DNA from: Flavobacteriales bacterium
Lineage (GTDB): Bacteria; Bacteroidota; Bacteroidia; Flavobacteriales_F; PHOS-HE28
DNA: 40,839 nucleotides
Assembly (NCBI GenBank): GCA_016788295.1
Contig: JAEUSY010000058.1
Location: forward strand, 1-40,839
Direction of reading: 5' to 3'
Shown here piece by piece: positions 23,940-32,047 of this stretch. Each line of letters begins with the position of its first letter. Position 1 is the first letter of the stretch. The position numbers and the translations under genes were made by a program. The notes below the pieces were generated by a model. It was not told the DNA's origin. It ran no database searches and saw nothing but the letters and a program-made list of their open reading frames with translations.

Positions 23940-24764
23940 ATGAAGCATTGGATCCTCCTGTTGGCCGGCCCCGGCCTTGTGCTCTCTTGCACCAACAACA
24001 GGCCTACGGTGGCCGCAGCGCCGGAGGTGGCCGCACCTGCAGTTGACCACATGGCCCTGCTCTCCGCGCAGGGTGCCGATGCGGTGCTCTGGCAGGCGAC
24101 TGCGGCTGAGTCCTATCGCCTCTATCAGCAGGGCTACGAGCTGGCACGCATCCGCCTGGCCGAGAACATGCGCCGCGCCGACAAAAGACCGGCCGCCGTG
24201 ATCGTGGACATCGATGAGACCGTGCTGGACAACAGCCCTTATCAAGTGAACGCCGTACGCCAAGGCCGCACCTTCGACCAAGCGGAGTGGAAGGTCTGGA
24301 CGGACAAGGCCACTGCCAAAGCCTCGCCGGGCGCAGTTGAGTTCCTGAAACATGCGGCCCAGCAAGGGTGTGAGGTGTTCTACATCAGCAACCGCGACAT
24401 CCGTGAACGTGCCAGTACCATCAAGAACCTGATCGATCTCGGCTTTCCGAACGCCGACGAAGCGCACCTGTTGTTGATGGATGGCGCAAGTGATAAGACC
24501 GAGCGCCGTGCTTACGTGGCGCGCAATTATCAGGTGGTTCTTTTGGTGGGCGACCAGCTCCGCGATTTTGATGAGCGGTTCAAGGACCGTTCGGTGGACA
24601 ACGGGAAGGCCTTGGTGGATGCCATGGCCGATACGTTGCGCCAGTATTTCATCCTGCTGCCCAATGCCATGTATGGCACCTACCGCGATGCCATCCAAGG
24701 CAAGGGCACCGATGCCGAGAAGTACGCCCGCATGCAGGCCTGGTTCGAGCTGAACGGCTACTGA
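23940..24764 (+). CDS. Acid phosphatase / 5'-nucleotidase, lipoprotein e(P4) family
   Basis: The 274-aa product has a lipobox (LVLSC, Cys17), so it is lipid-anchored. The HAD-type active site VDIDETVLDNSPYQ has Asp90 as nucleophile and Asp92 as acid/base. FYISNRDIRERASTIKNL carries motif II, with the conserved Lys supplied later, and VLLVGDQLRDF supplies the acidic metal motif. Family members hydrolyse nucleoside monophosphates or other phosphomonoesters outside the inner membrane, supporting nucleotide or phosphate salvage. The gene starts 14 bases after rsgA and is 2 bases from dtd. Confidence 0.9.
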   Translation: MKHWILLLAGPGLVLSCTNNRPTVAAAPEVAAPAVDHMALLSAQGADAVLWQATAAESYRLYQQGYELARIRLAENMRRADKRPAAVIVDIDETVLDNSPYQVNAVRQGRTFDQAEWKVWTDKATAKASPGAVEFLKHAAQQGCEVFYISNRDIRERASTIKNLIDLGFPNADEAHLLLMDGASDKTERRAYVARNYQVVLLVGDQLRDFDERFKDRSVDNGKALVDAMADTLRQYFILLPNAMYGTYRDAIQGKGTDAEKYARMQAWFELNGY

Positions 24765-24766
24765 GC

Positions 24767-25219
24767 ATGCGTGCCGTGATCCAACGCGTCAGTGAAGCGG
24801 CTGTTCACATCGGCGGCGCGGAGCATGCACATATCGGTCGCGGCCTGCTGGTGCTGCTGGGCATCGAAGTGGGCGATACCGATGTTGACCTCGAATGGCT
24901 CTGCGGCAAGCTGCTCCGTATGCGCATCTTCCCCGATGAGGCCGGGGTGATGAACCTCGACATCACCCAGGTGCATGGCGACCTGTTGCTCGTCAGCCAG
25001 TTCACCCTGCACGCGAGCACAGCCAAGGGCAATCGGCCCAGCTACATCCGTGCGGCGCGGCCCGATGAGGCCATTCCCCTTTACCTGCGCGCCAAACAGC
25101 ACTTGGGCGAACTGCTCGGTCGTCCGGTGCGCACAGGTGAGTTCGGTGCGGACATGCGGGTGCGGTTGGTGAACGATGGACCGGTCACCATCATCATCGA
25201 CAGCCGCAATAAGGAGTGA
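24767..25219 (+). CDS. dtd: D-aminoacyl-tRNA deacylase
   Basis: Dtd hydrolyses D-aminoacyl-tRNA and glycyl-tRNA-Ala mischarges. The 150-aa product starts MRAVIQRVSEAAVHIGG and has the two active-site motifs LLVSQFTLHASTAKGNRPSY (SQFTL) and VNDGPVTIIIDS (family NxGPVT). The usual length is 145-150. It follows the phosphatase by 2 bases, suggesting co-transcription. Its stop is 4 bases from the stop of the convergent surface-protein gene. Confidence 0.95.
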   Translation: MRAVIQRVSEAAVHIGGAEHAHIGRGLLVLLGIEVGDTDVDLEWLCGKLLRMRIFPDEAGVMNLDITQVHGDLLLVSQFTLHASTAKGNRPSYIRAARPDEAIPLYLRAKQHLGELLGRPVRTGEFGADMRVRLVNDGPVTIIIDSRNKE

Positions 25220-25223
25220 GCGT

Positions 25224-27500
25224 TCAGCGCCCGGTGATCATGACCGGGATCGAAATGGGCACTTCCCCTTTTGCTACACGTACGTTGTAGAGCCCCTCTG
25301 TGGCATTGTCCAGTACGAGGAACAAGGCACCAGTGCCCCCTTCGAGCCGGTAGCGCACTGGACGGCCCGTGGCATCAACGACCCCGAGCACGTCCTCTGG
25401 TGCTGAGGCCGTAAGCCTGAATCGTCCGTCGTTGGGATTGGGCAGGGCGACCGGACGTTCAGCGTTCCAGAAGGCATGCACCGGTGCGGAAGAACTGGAG
25501 GCGCCATCGGCATCAAGCACCACCAACCGGTAATAGTTGTCACCGTAAAGCGGATCGATGTCATTCCAGCGGGTCGTGCGCGTATCGGTGGAGTATCCGG
25601 CCGCTGGGAGCTCAGTGGCCGTGCTCCAGAGCAATGCGTCCGGCGAACGCTGAAGCTCGTACCGCAACGTGTTGCTCTCCGAGGCCGTGGTCCATTCCAC
25701 AGCGATATGCGTGGGCTGCGGCTCGGCACTGAGGTCCACCAGTTCTACGGGTAGGATGATCGGTGTGCAGCTCACCACGGCCGTGCCCCCGAAGACCAGC
25801 GGTACAGTGGTGGTCACCGAGCTCCAATTGCTGAAACAGATGATGAACCGATCGCCCGTGTTGACCATGAGCGGCGGCTCGAAATTGGTGGGGTCGCCAC
25901 CGGCCGGAAGGCTTAAGGCCAGTCCTGTTCCACCGGTGCTCACGCCGTTCCAATTGCAGCGTACAGGCGCAACCGTATTGCCCGAGATCTGTCCGCAGGT
26001 GGTCGCATTGAACGGGTACATGATCCAATCGTAGAAACCGGCCTGCGTGCCGAGTCCGCCAAATGTGAATTCCAGTGAACCTCCGGCCTGGATGTTCACC
26101 ACCATCCATGTGCTGTTCAGTTCGTTGTTGCGCAGGCAGCCGTAATTGTCCGTTCCCCATGCACTGTTCACCGCATCATAGGCCAACAGGTCCGGATTGC
26201 CCAGCGACCCCAAGGGTGGTATCTCGCTCACCGCTCCGGAACCGTTCGGGTCGATCTGGAAATTGATGTTGGTACAAACGTTCACGGCCTGCGGACAATC
26301 ACTGGCAGTGACCGGGCCTGACCCGCCACAGTTGCTTGCCGGCACCCCAACAGGGATGGTGGCCGTGCCGCTGGAACCACTGTTCAGGGTGCCGGTCTGA
26401 ACAAGGCTTCCACCGGTGGTGAACAGGCTCCATGCCGCACCGTTCCAGCCATCGCCAAAGGAGTCGAACATCTGCATGGTAAAGCAGCCCGCCTCCAGGC
26501 AGAGCGATATGGTGGTGGGCGCGTTGCCCGATGAGGCCACGCCAGTGGTACCCACGAGCGCCCAGCTGACCTCGGCAGGGAAGGAGCCTCCGGTGACCTG
26601 AAGGATGTAATTGGTGCAGCCCGGCGGCGGCGCGCTGGGAGAGGTAATGTTGAAGGTGCCCGGACAAGAGCTCGCTGGTGTGGGCCACGTGTCGAACAGC
26701 ACCCAGTATGGTGTCCCGGCGGTCAGGTTCACGGTGAGGGACTGCGTTGTACCTGCCCCGCTTACCGAACCCACACAGGTGCCACCCGCTGCAGGACAGG
26801 CCCCGCTGAACACCCAGATGGAACTGTAGGACTGCCCCGTATACGTGATGGTATGGTTGCCCGAGGCCGTGGGTGTAAGCGTATGCAGTGCCTCATTACC
26901 GCCCAGATAGAGGGTGCTCGCGGTGCCGCAGAGGCTGGTCACGTTCGCTGTGGTGATCAGGTTCGCACCATGGCAACTGGCCGCTTGACCGGATACGGGC
27001 AAGCTGGGGATGTTCACAGCAGAGCATGCGCTCGGGGGCGGCGTGGTGGTCGCACAGGTGATGTTGAGGTCCGCACACAGCGAATTGGACAGGCAGGGGT
27101 ATTCGTCCACCAGCACGCGCAATTGCCCGGTGAAGGTGGCCACCCAGGTCACGGTGGATTGAGCACCGCACCCATCATCGTTGTAGCCCAGTGATGCACC
27201 ACCCGCATTGTTGTACAAGGTGATCTGCGTGTCCCACGTGGCCGTTCCGCATGTACTGAACGTGTATGTATTACCGGCCACAACGTTCACAAGAACGTAC
27301 TCGCCTCCGAACATACAGGTGGCGGTCGCGGATCCCGGACAGGCCAGCGCAGGTGTGGTGTAGTAGATGTTGTCGTTCGGGCACTGGGCGAATGTTGTCG
27401 TGATCAGTGCCGCCCAAACGAACGACACCAAGCCTCTCAGGATCAAAGCACAGCCCCTTTCTGACGTGTTCGTACCGCTATCTGGCCTCGATGCTCTCAT
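25224..27500 (-). CDS. Large secreted surface protein with T9SS sorting domain, 758 aa
   Basis: The start at 27500 gives a signal peptide (ALILRGLVSFVWAALITTTFAQ, with a rather long N-region). Two PPC-like beta domains follow (YTFSTCGTATWDTQITLYNN; SYSSIWVFSGACPAAGG). A segment with FDSFGDGWNGAAWSLF resembles a calcium-binding loop. A Cys-rich domain with WMVVNIQAGGSLEFTFGG comes next, then an Fn3-like domain (VEWTTASESNTLRYELQRS). The end is a T9SS sorting domain (LPNPNDGRFRLTAS, then VVDATGRPVRYRL and LYNVRVAKG). It is probably a cell-surface or adhesin-like protein. It overlaps the small HMA-like gene by one base (TGATG), so translation is likely coupled. Confidence 0.8.
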   Translation of the reverse strand: MRASRPDSGTNTSERGCALILRGLVSFVWAALITTTFAQCPNDNIYYTTPALACPGSATATCMFGGEYVLVNVVAGNTYTFSTCGTATWDTQITLYNNAGGASLGYNDDGCGAQSTVTWVATFTGQLRVLVDEYPCLSNSLCADLNITCATTTPPPSACSAVNIPSLPVSGQAASCHGANLITTANVTSLCGTASTLYLGGNEALHTLTPTASGNHTITYTGQSYSSIWVFSGACPAAGGTCVGSVSGAGTTQSLTVNLTAGTPYWVLFDTWPTPASSCPGTFNITSPSAPPPGCTNYILQVTGGSFPAEVSWALVGTTGVASSGNAPTTISLCLEAGCFTMQMFDSFGDGWNGAAWSLFTTGGSLVQTGTLNSGSSGTATIPVGVPASNCGGSGPVTASDCPQAVNVCTNINFQIDPNGSGAVSEIPPLGSLGNPDLLAYDAVNSAWGTDNYGCLRNNELNSTWMVVNIQAGGSLEFTFGGLGTQAGFYDWIMYPFNATTCGQISGNTVAPVRCNWNGVSTGGTGLALSLPAGGDPTNFEPPLMVNTGDRFIICFSNWSSVTTTVPLVFGGTAVVSCTPIILPVELVDLSAEPQPTHIAVEWTTASESNTLRYELQRSPDALLWSTATELPAAGYSTDTRTTRWNDIDPLYGDNYYRLVVLDADGASSSSAPVHAFWNAERPVALPNPNDGRFRLTASAPEDVLGVVDATGRPVRYRLEGGTGALFLVLDNATEGLYNVRVAKGEVPISIPVMITGR

Positions 27501-27862
27501 CAGCGTGTTGGTCCGGCCGAGCCGCACTGATCGGCATCCACATGTTGGAATGGGGCACTGCCGACAACGCTGCGTGAAAAGCAACGCACCGAAATGCCGA
27601 GAGGGGCCAGCAAGGCGTTCAGGCCGGCCGCGTCGAGGGTGCATTCCGGCCGCACCTGTAGCATCATGTTGCGGGTCGCAACATCGAACCGGCCAACGAC
27701 AACGCCAGGCTGTTCACGCACGAGCAGGCTGGCATCCCGCGCTTGCGCAGGGTCCTGAAGACCGATCACCGCGGCCTGCAACAGGTGCAGTGGAGCATCC
27801 TGTGCCGTGGCATGTCCGGCCCACAGCAGTCCGCATAGAACGGCCATGAACGTCCTTCGCAT
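27500..27862 (-). CDS. Small exported protein with HMA-like fold lacking CxxC
   Basis: The 120-aa product has a signal peptide (MAVLCGLLWAGHATAQ) and a segment DASLLVREQPGVVVGRFDVA / NMMLQVRPECTLDAAGLNAL / LAPLGISVRCFSR. It reads like the beta-alpha-beta-beta-alpha-beta heavy-metal-associated fold but has no CxxC metal motif. Its stop overlaps the ATG of the 758-aa T9SS protein as TGATG. Its role is unknown, and a periplasmic partner or assembly factor for the surface protein is an inference. ATG at 27862 is chosen as the last good start before the signal peptide. Confidence 0.65.
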   Translation of the reverse strand: MRRTFMAVLCGLLWAGHATAQDAPLHLLQAAVIGLQDPAQARDASLLVREQPGVVVGRFDVATRNMMLQVRPECTLDAAGLNALLAPLGISVRCFSRSVVGSAPFQHVDADQCGSAGPTR

Positions 27863-27899
27863 GAAAGCCGGAACTTGGGGCACTTTCAAGCAACAACGC

Positions 27900-28262
27900 A
27901 TGTCCAATACTAAGCAAAGCGAGGTCAGGAATCAAGTTCCGGTCGCTGAACTCCAGACCGAAGTGGATCAATGGATCAACGCGGTGGGTGTGCGCTACTT
28001 CGAGCCGCTCACCAACATGGCCATGCTCAGCGAGGAGGTGGGGGAGGTGGCCCGTATCATGGCGCGCCGCTACGGGGAGCAGAGCGAAAAGGAGAGCGAC
28101 AAGGCAAAGGACCTCGGCGAGGAATTGGCCGATGTGCTCTTCGTTGTGCTTTGTTTGGCCAACCAGACCGGTACGGACCTGCAGGGGGCGTGGGAACGTC
28201 GCATGGTGGCGAAGACCGCGCGCGATGCGCAACGCCACAAGGACAATCCGAAGCTGGGCTGA
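27900..28262 (+). CDS. MazG-like nucleotide pyrophosphohydrolase
   Basis: The 120-aa product contains LTNMAMLSEEVGEVARIMAR and KAKDLGEELADVLFVVLCLA. These give the EExxE and ExxD metal-binding helices of the all-alpha MazG/dUTPase-like family, which hydrolyses (d)NTPs to monophosphates and pyrophosphate and removes non-canonical nucleotides. It is a single-domain short form, unlike two-domain MazG. ATG at 27900 is chosen as it precedes the first conserved helix. The divergent neighbour is 37 bases away. Confidence 0.85.
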   Translation: MSNTKQSEVRNQVPVAELQTEVDQWINAVGVRYFEPLTNMAMLSEEVGEVARIMARRYGEQSEKESDKAKDLGEELADVLFVVLCLANQTGTDLQGAWERRMVAKTARDAQRHKDNPKLG

Positions 28263-28326
28263 GGCTTCACCCTATTGCCAACGCGCCCGATCGCCCTATT
28301 TTCACCGCTCACTTTTTTCGAGCAGC

Positions 28327-29961
28327 ATGTCCATGAAGTCCTTGCGCAACGTTTTCCTGGCCCTCGCCATCGGTGTGGTCCCCGTCGTTCACGCACAGTC
28401 CGGGGCCGATAAGGTCAAGGTGAAGGTGCGCATCAGTGGCGATGATGATGCGAAGGCCAAGCTCCGCCCGGTGGGCATGGTGCGCTCAGGCCCCAACCAC
28501 ATCATGATGATGCGCAGTGGCGAGTTCGATGTGCGCGCGTTCGGCACGTTGAAGACCACGCTGGACCTGTACGACCGCAACAAGCTCACCTATGTGCGCA
28601 GCCAGGAGCCCAATACCAAGTCGAGCAATGGCGAGGAAGTGAAGGTGGATGCATTGGTCTACTTCGCTGGCATGCCCATGCTCATTGGCCATTCCATCAG
28701 TGACAACGGTGTTACGGTGCATTACCAGCCCCAGGATCCCGCGCTTACCAAACTGTCGCGCAGCTATGATCCCGTGTTGACCTGGGCCGCCAAGGCGAAG
28801 GACAAGAAGCCCTTGATCGTGGCTGCGGGATCGGCGATGCGCGAACCCTATTTCGTCACCATCTCGCGCGATTCATCCTTCATGTTGGTGGCCAGCCCGG
28901 AGATCAGGAGCAAAGAGACCGGCGAGGCCATTTACCTGCTGGCCGTGATCGGCAAGGACATGTCCGTGAAGTGGCAGCAAGTGGCCAATGTGAACGCCAA
29001 GGCCAAGAAGTCGAGCATCGAGGACCTGGAAGTGGATGACCACGGGAACGCCTACTTCGTGGTGAAGAACGAGTTGGAGCGTGAGGAGACGAAGGGCAGT
29101 AAGAACAAGAGCGAATTGAAGCTCTTCGTGACCACCGGTGAAGGTGTGCAGGAGTCCCCTGTGAAGCTCCCTGGCCTGAACTTCCCCACCAGTGCCATGT
29201 TGCAGCACACCAATGACGACCGCGTGGTGTGCGCCGGTGTGTATGGGGCCGAATCGGAGAAGAAACAGAAAAAGCTGGGCAACTTCGTGGTGGTGTTCAA
29301 GGCGGGCAGCACCGAACAGACCAATACGGTGGTGATCCCCTTCACGGGAACGGGCCTCGAGGGTGAGGCCGATGACGGCGAGGACACCAAGGCCGAGGCC
29401 AAGGACAAAGGCCGCATGGACTACAACACCGATGTACTGGCCCTGATCCCGCGCAGCGATGGCAGCTTCTTCCTGGTGAACGAGGTGTTCTACGTCGCTG
29501 TGGTCACTGACTCGCAAGGGCGCCAGACCACGCGGTATGTGCATGGCCCTGTGCAGGTGCGCTGCCTGGAGAAGGATGGCCGCGAGCGGTGGTCCACGGT
29601 GTTCCGCCGTTGGGTGGCGAGTGGTAGCATGATCATAGGCCGGGTGTTCTGTGCCGAGTATGCCGACCAGCTCTACCTGTTCATGTTGGACAGCGAGGAG
29701 ATGGCCGAGCGGCGCAAAGCAGGCGACAAGATCAGCTCCAAGCACATCAAGAACCCGTACTCCGCTTACGTGGCCTTCGACGATAAGGGCGGCTTCAAGA
29801 TCAAGCCCGTGCTGCGCAGCGACAAGAACGAGGACTACATCAGCGGCTGGGAGTTGGTGCGCACTGGTGCCAGCGAGTACTTCGCATTGGGAACCGAGAA
29901 GATCTTCGGTGGGCGTTTCCTCCCGGTGAAGATCGAGTTCAGCAAGGAGGCCGGTAAGTAG
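28327..29961 (+). CDS. Exported protein of unknown function, 544 aa
   Basis: A signal peptide is clear (LRNVFLALAIGVVPVVHAQS). The rest is rich in beta strands with repeated DDHGNAYFVVK- and SDGSFFLVNEVFYVAVV-type blades, suggesting a beta-propeller-like fold. A charged low-complexity loop (EADDGEDTKAEAKDKGR) lies near residue 350. There is no T9SS sorting domain and no recognised catalytic motif, so it is probably periplasmic or a soluble secreted protein. Homologues annotated 'hypothetical' in Flavobacteriales would be expected. It ends 3 bases from the convergent waaA stop. Confidence 0.7.
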   Translation: MSMKSLRNVFLALAIGVVPVVHAQSGADKVKVKVRISGDDDAKAKLRPVGMVRSGPNHIMMMRSGEFDVRAFGTLKTTLDLYDRNKLTYVRSQEPNTKSSNGEEVKVDALVYFAGMPMLIGHSISDNGVTVHYQPQDPALTKLSRSYDPVLTWAAKAKDKKPLIVAAGSAMREPYFVTISRDSSFMLVASPEIRSKETGEAIYLLAVIGKDMSVKWQQVANVNAKAKKSSIEDLEVDDHGNAYFVVKNELEREETKGSKNKSELKLFVTTGEGVQESPVKLPGLNFPTSAMLQHTNDDRVVCAGVYGAESEKKQKKLGNFVVVFKAGSTEQTNTVVIPFTGTGLEGEADDGEDTKAEAKDKGRMDYNTDVLALIPRSDGSFFLVNEVFYVAVVTDSQGRQTTRYVHGPVQVRCLEKDGRERWSTVFRRWVASGSMIIGRVFCAEYADQLYLFMLDSEEMAERRKAGDKISSKHIKNPYSAYVAFDDKGGFKIKPVLRSDKNEDYISGWELVRTGASEYFALGTEKIFGGRFLPVKIEFSKEAGK

Positions 29962-29964
29962 CGC

Positions 29965-31245
29965 TCACAGACCAGCGAGCACCTGCGCGGCCACCGTGCG
30001 TGTGGCCCCAATGCGGTCCTGCACATGTCGCCGTGCGGCGTCCGATGCTTCGCGACGCACTTCCGCATCGCGGAGCAGGATCTCCAGCATGTCGGCCAGT
30101 TGGCGTGCATTGCGCACCTCGAACCCGCCCCCCGCATCAATAAGGCCTTGTGCCTCGGCGAACTTGCGGTGGCGCGGCCCAAAGAGCACGGGCAGCCCCC
30201 AGGCAGCGGCTTCCAGCAGGCTGTGGATGCCGTCTCCGAAGCCGCCGCCCACGTAGGCGATGTGGCCATGGCGGTACAGACGCGCCAATAGCCCCATGCG
30301 GTCCACCAGCAGTGTGGCGCTGGCTTCATGGCCCAAGGTGTGGCGCACGCTCTCTGTGGGCGAATGCTCCAGTTCGGTCCACCGTGCCAAGGGCTTCGCG
30401 AACCGCAGTTCAATGGAGCGCAGGTGCGGGGCATCCAGCTCGTGCGGCACCACGATCAATTTCGGCGTGCGGCCGAGCAACTGAAAGGCCTCCAGCAACA
30501 GCGCTTCATCCGCCGGCCAGGTGCTGCCAGCGATCACCACCAAATGGTCGCCGCCAAAGGCCGTGGCCAATGGCAGTTCCTCATTGGCCTGCACGATCGC
30601 GGCCACCCGATCATACCGCGTATCGCCGCTCACAGTGGTGTTCGTTACACCGATGCCCGCGAGCAGTTCCCGCGATGCCTCGTCCTGCACGAACAGGTGC
30701 GTGAAGCAGCCCAGCATGGACCGCCACGCACCGCCAAAGAACTGGAAGAACGGTTGGCCGGGCCGGAATATCCCGGATACCAGGTGTACCGGCACCTGTG
30801 CGGCCTTCAGCGCGTGCAGGTAGTTGGGCCAGAACTCGTACTTCACCCACAGCACCGTGCGCGGCTTCAACAGTTGCAGCAGGCGCTGTGCGTTCGCGGC
30901 ACTGTCCGGCGGCAGGTACTCCACATGCGTTACCAATGCGCCTTTTGCTGCGGAGGCCAGGTCCTTGCGGGCCTCGTAGCCGCTGGGGCTGAAGAAGGTG
31001 AGCAGCACCGGCAGGTCCGGCCGCGCGGCCTTTATCGCTTCCAGCACAGGCCGTCCCTGCTCGAACTCGCCCACGCTGGCGCAGTGCATCCACAGGCAGC
31101 CTTGCAATTGGTCGCGCTTGGCCTCCAGGCGTTGCCAAAGGCCCTTGCGGCCGTCCACCCACTGCCGTGCCTTGGGTACAATGGGCACCGCAAGCCGAAC
31201 GCCGAGGTGGTAGAGGCCGGTGCCCAGTGCGGGTAGGAACGACAT
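29965..31245 (-). CDS. waaA: 3-deoxy-D-manno-octulosonic acid (Kdo) transferase
   Basis: WaaA (KdtA) adds Kdo to lipid A precursor at the inner membrane. The 426-aa product has the N-terminal LWMHCASVGEFEQGRPVLEA with the catalytic Glu of GT30 enzymes. LLTFFSPSGYEARK, LWVKYEFWPNYL, VSGDTRYDR and VIAGSTWPADEALLL then follow. The donor-binding C-terminal part is IAYVGGGFGDGIHSLLEAAAWGLPVLFGPRHRKF. Its ATG overlaps the stop of the preceding outer-membrane protein gene by one base (TGATG). Confidence 0.95.
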   Translation of the reverse strand: MSFLPALGTGLYHLGVRLAVPIVPKARQWVDGRKGLWQRLEAKRDQLQGCLWMHCASVGEFEQGRPVLEAIKAARPDLPVLLTFFSPSGYEARKDLASAAKGALVTHVEYLPPDSAANAQRLLQLLKPRTVLWVKYEFWPNYLHALKAAQVPVHLVSGIFRPGQPFFQFFGGAWRSMLGCFTHLFVQDEASRELLAGIGVTNTTVSGDTRYDRVAAIVQANEELPLATAFGGDHLVVIAGSTWPADEALLLEAFQLLGRTPKLIVVPHELDAPHLRSIELRFAKPLARWTELEHSPTESVRHTLGHEASATLLVDRMGLLARLYRHGHIAYVGGGFGDGIHSLLEAAAWGLPVLFGPRHRKFAEAQGLIDAGGGFEVRNARQLADMLEILLRDAEVRREASDAARRHVQDRIGATRTVAAQVLAGL

Positions 31246-31994
31246 CAGTAGTAGTGGTACCGGTCGTCGTGCTGGCGGTAGATCGGCAGCGACCACCCCA
31301 CACGGATGCCCGAGAGCAGGTCGAAGCGGCTGTCGCTGTTGTACTGCTCGGTATCGAAGTTGAAGGCCCGCAGCGATGTGGTGAACCCCATTTGCAGTTC
31401 AAGCCCCACGTGGAAGTTGATCAGGCGCTTGTTGCCGGTGTGCTGGTAGCCGAGGTAAAGCAGTCCGGATGGGCCTGCGGTAAGGCGGTCGTAGCCCTCC
31501 AGGTATTCATCCTCCACCTGGGGCACCACGTTCTTCTGGGTCTGCACGCGCACCTTGTGGCGCAGGTAACCACCGCCCGCTTTCAGCAGCAGGCCGCTGT
31601 TGGGGTTCGGGCCAATGATGGGGAACAGCCGCCCGGCCGTGAGGTAGATGCCATAGCCGCGCTCGTACAGGAACACGTCGGCCATCAGTCCGTCCTGGTC
31701 CACCAGTTGCCCGGCACTGTTCAGGGTGTTCAGCAGAATGCCCGGCTCGGTCACTTGGTCGCCGAACATGAAACCGGCCTCCGCGCTGAAGGTCCAATTG
31801 CTGCGGGTCTTGTACAGCACACTGATGCCCAGGTTGCTGTTGGCCCCGAACCGCAGGGCCATATCGCCACCGGGCACTTGGTAGGCATAGCTCACGGACA
31901 CCAGGGTCATGGCCAGGCTGCTATCGCGCACTTGGGCAGTGCCGCGCAGGGGCAGCAGCAGCAACAGGAAAAGGGGCAGTGCCAAAAGGCGCAT
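31245..31994 (-). CDS. Outer-membrane beta-barrel-like protein, 249 aa
   Basis: The product has a signal peptide (LLALPLFLLLLLPLRGTAQ) followed by alternating amphipathic strands such as MTLVSVSYAYQVPGG, NLGISVLYKTRSNWTFSAEAG, YGIYLTAGRLFPIIG and NFHVGLELQMGF. It ends in an aromatic residue (RYHYY) as barrels do. The specific function is unknown. The one-base overlap with waaA suggests co-production with lipopolysaccharide core synthesis. A TAACTTCG -7 element lies 4 bases before the ATG. Confidence 0.7.
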   Translation of the reverse strand: MRLLALPLFLLLLLPLRGTAQVRDSSLAMTLVSVSYAYQVPGGDMALRFGANSNLGISVLYKTRSNWTFSAEAGFMFGDQVTEPGILLNTLNSAGQLVDQDGLMADVFLYERGYGIYLTAGRLFPIIGPNPNSGLLLKAGGGYLRHKVRVQTQKNVVPQVEDEYLEGYDRLTAGPSGLLYLGYQHTGNKRLINFHVGLELQMGFTTSLRAFNFDTEQYNSDSRFDLLSGIRVGWSLPIYRQHDDRYHYY

Positions 31995-31998
31995 GGGG

Positions 31999-32006
31999 CG
32001 AAGTTA
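31999..32006 (-). promoter_or_regulatory. -7 element for the barrel-waaA pair (TAACTTCG)
   Basis: The minus strand reads TAACTTCG, then CCCC, then ATG at 31994. This is the shortest spacing in the window. A run of eight G (32010-32017) lies just upstream. Confidence 0.45.
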
Positions 32007-32047
32007 GTAGGGGGGGGCCACACGCCATGCGGCCGCCCGCGCCCGCC

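Noticed and set aside
32010..32017. Run of eight G as a phase-variation tract
   Set aside because: It lies between genes, just upstream of a -7 element and not in a coding frame. One short run without read variation is weak evidence.
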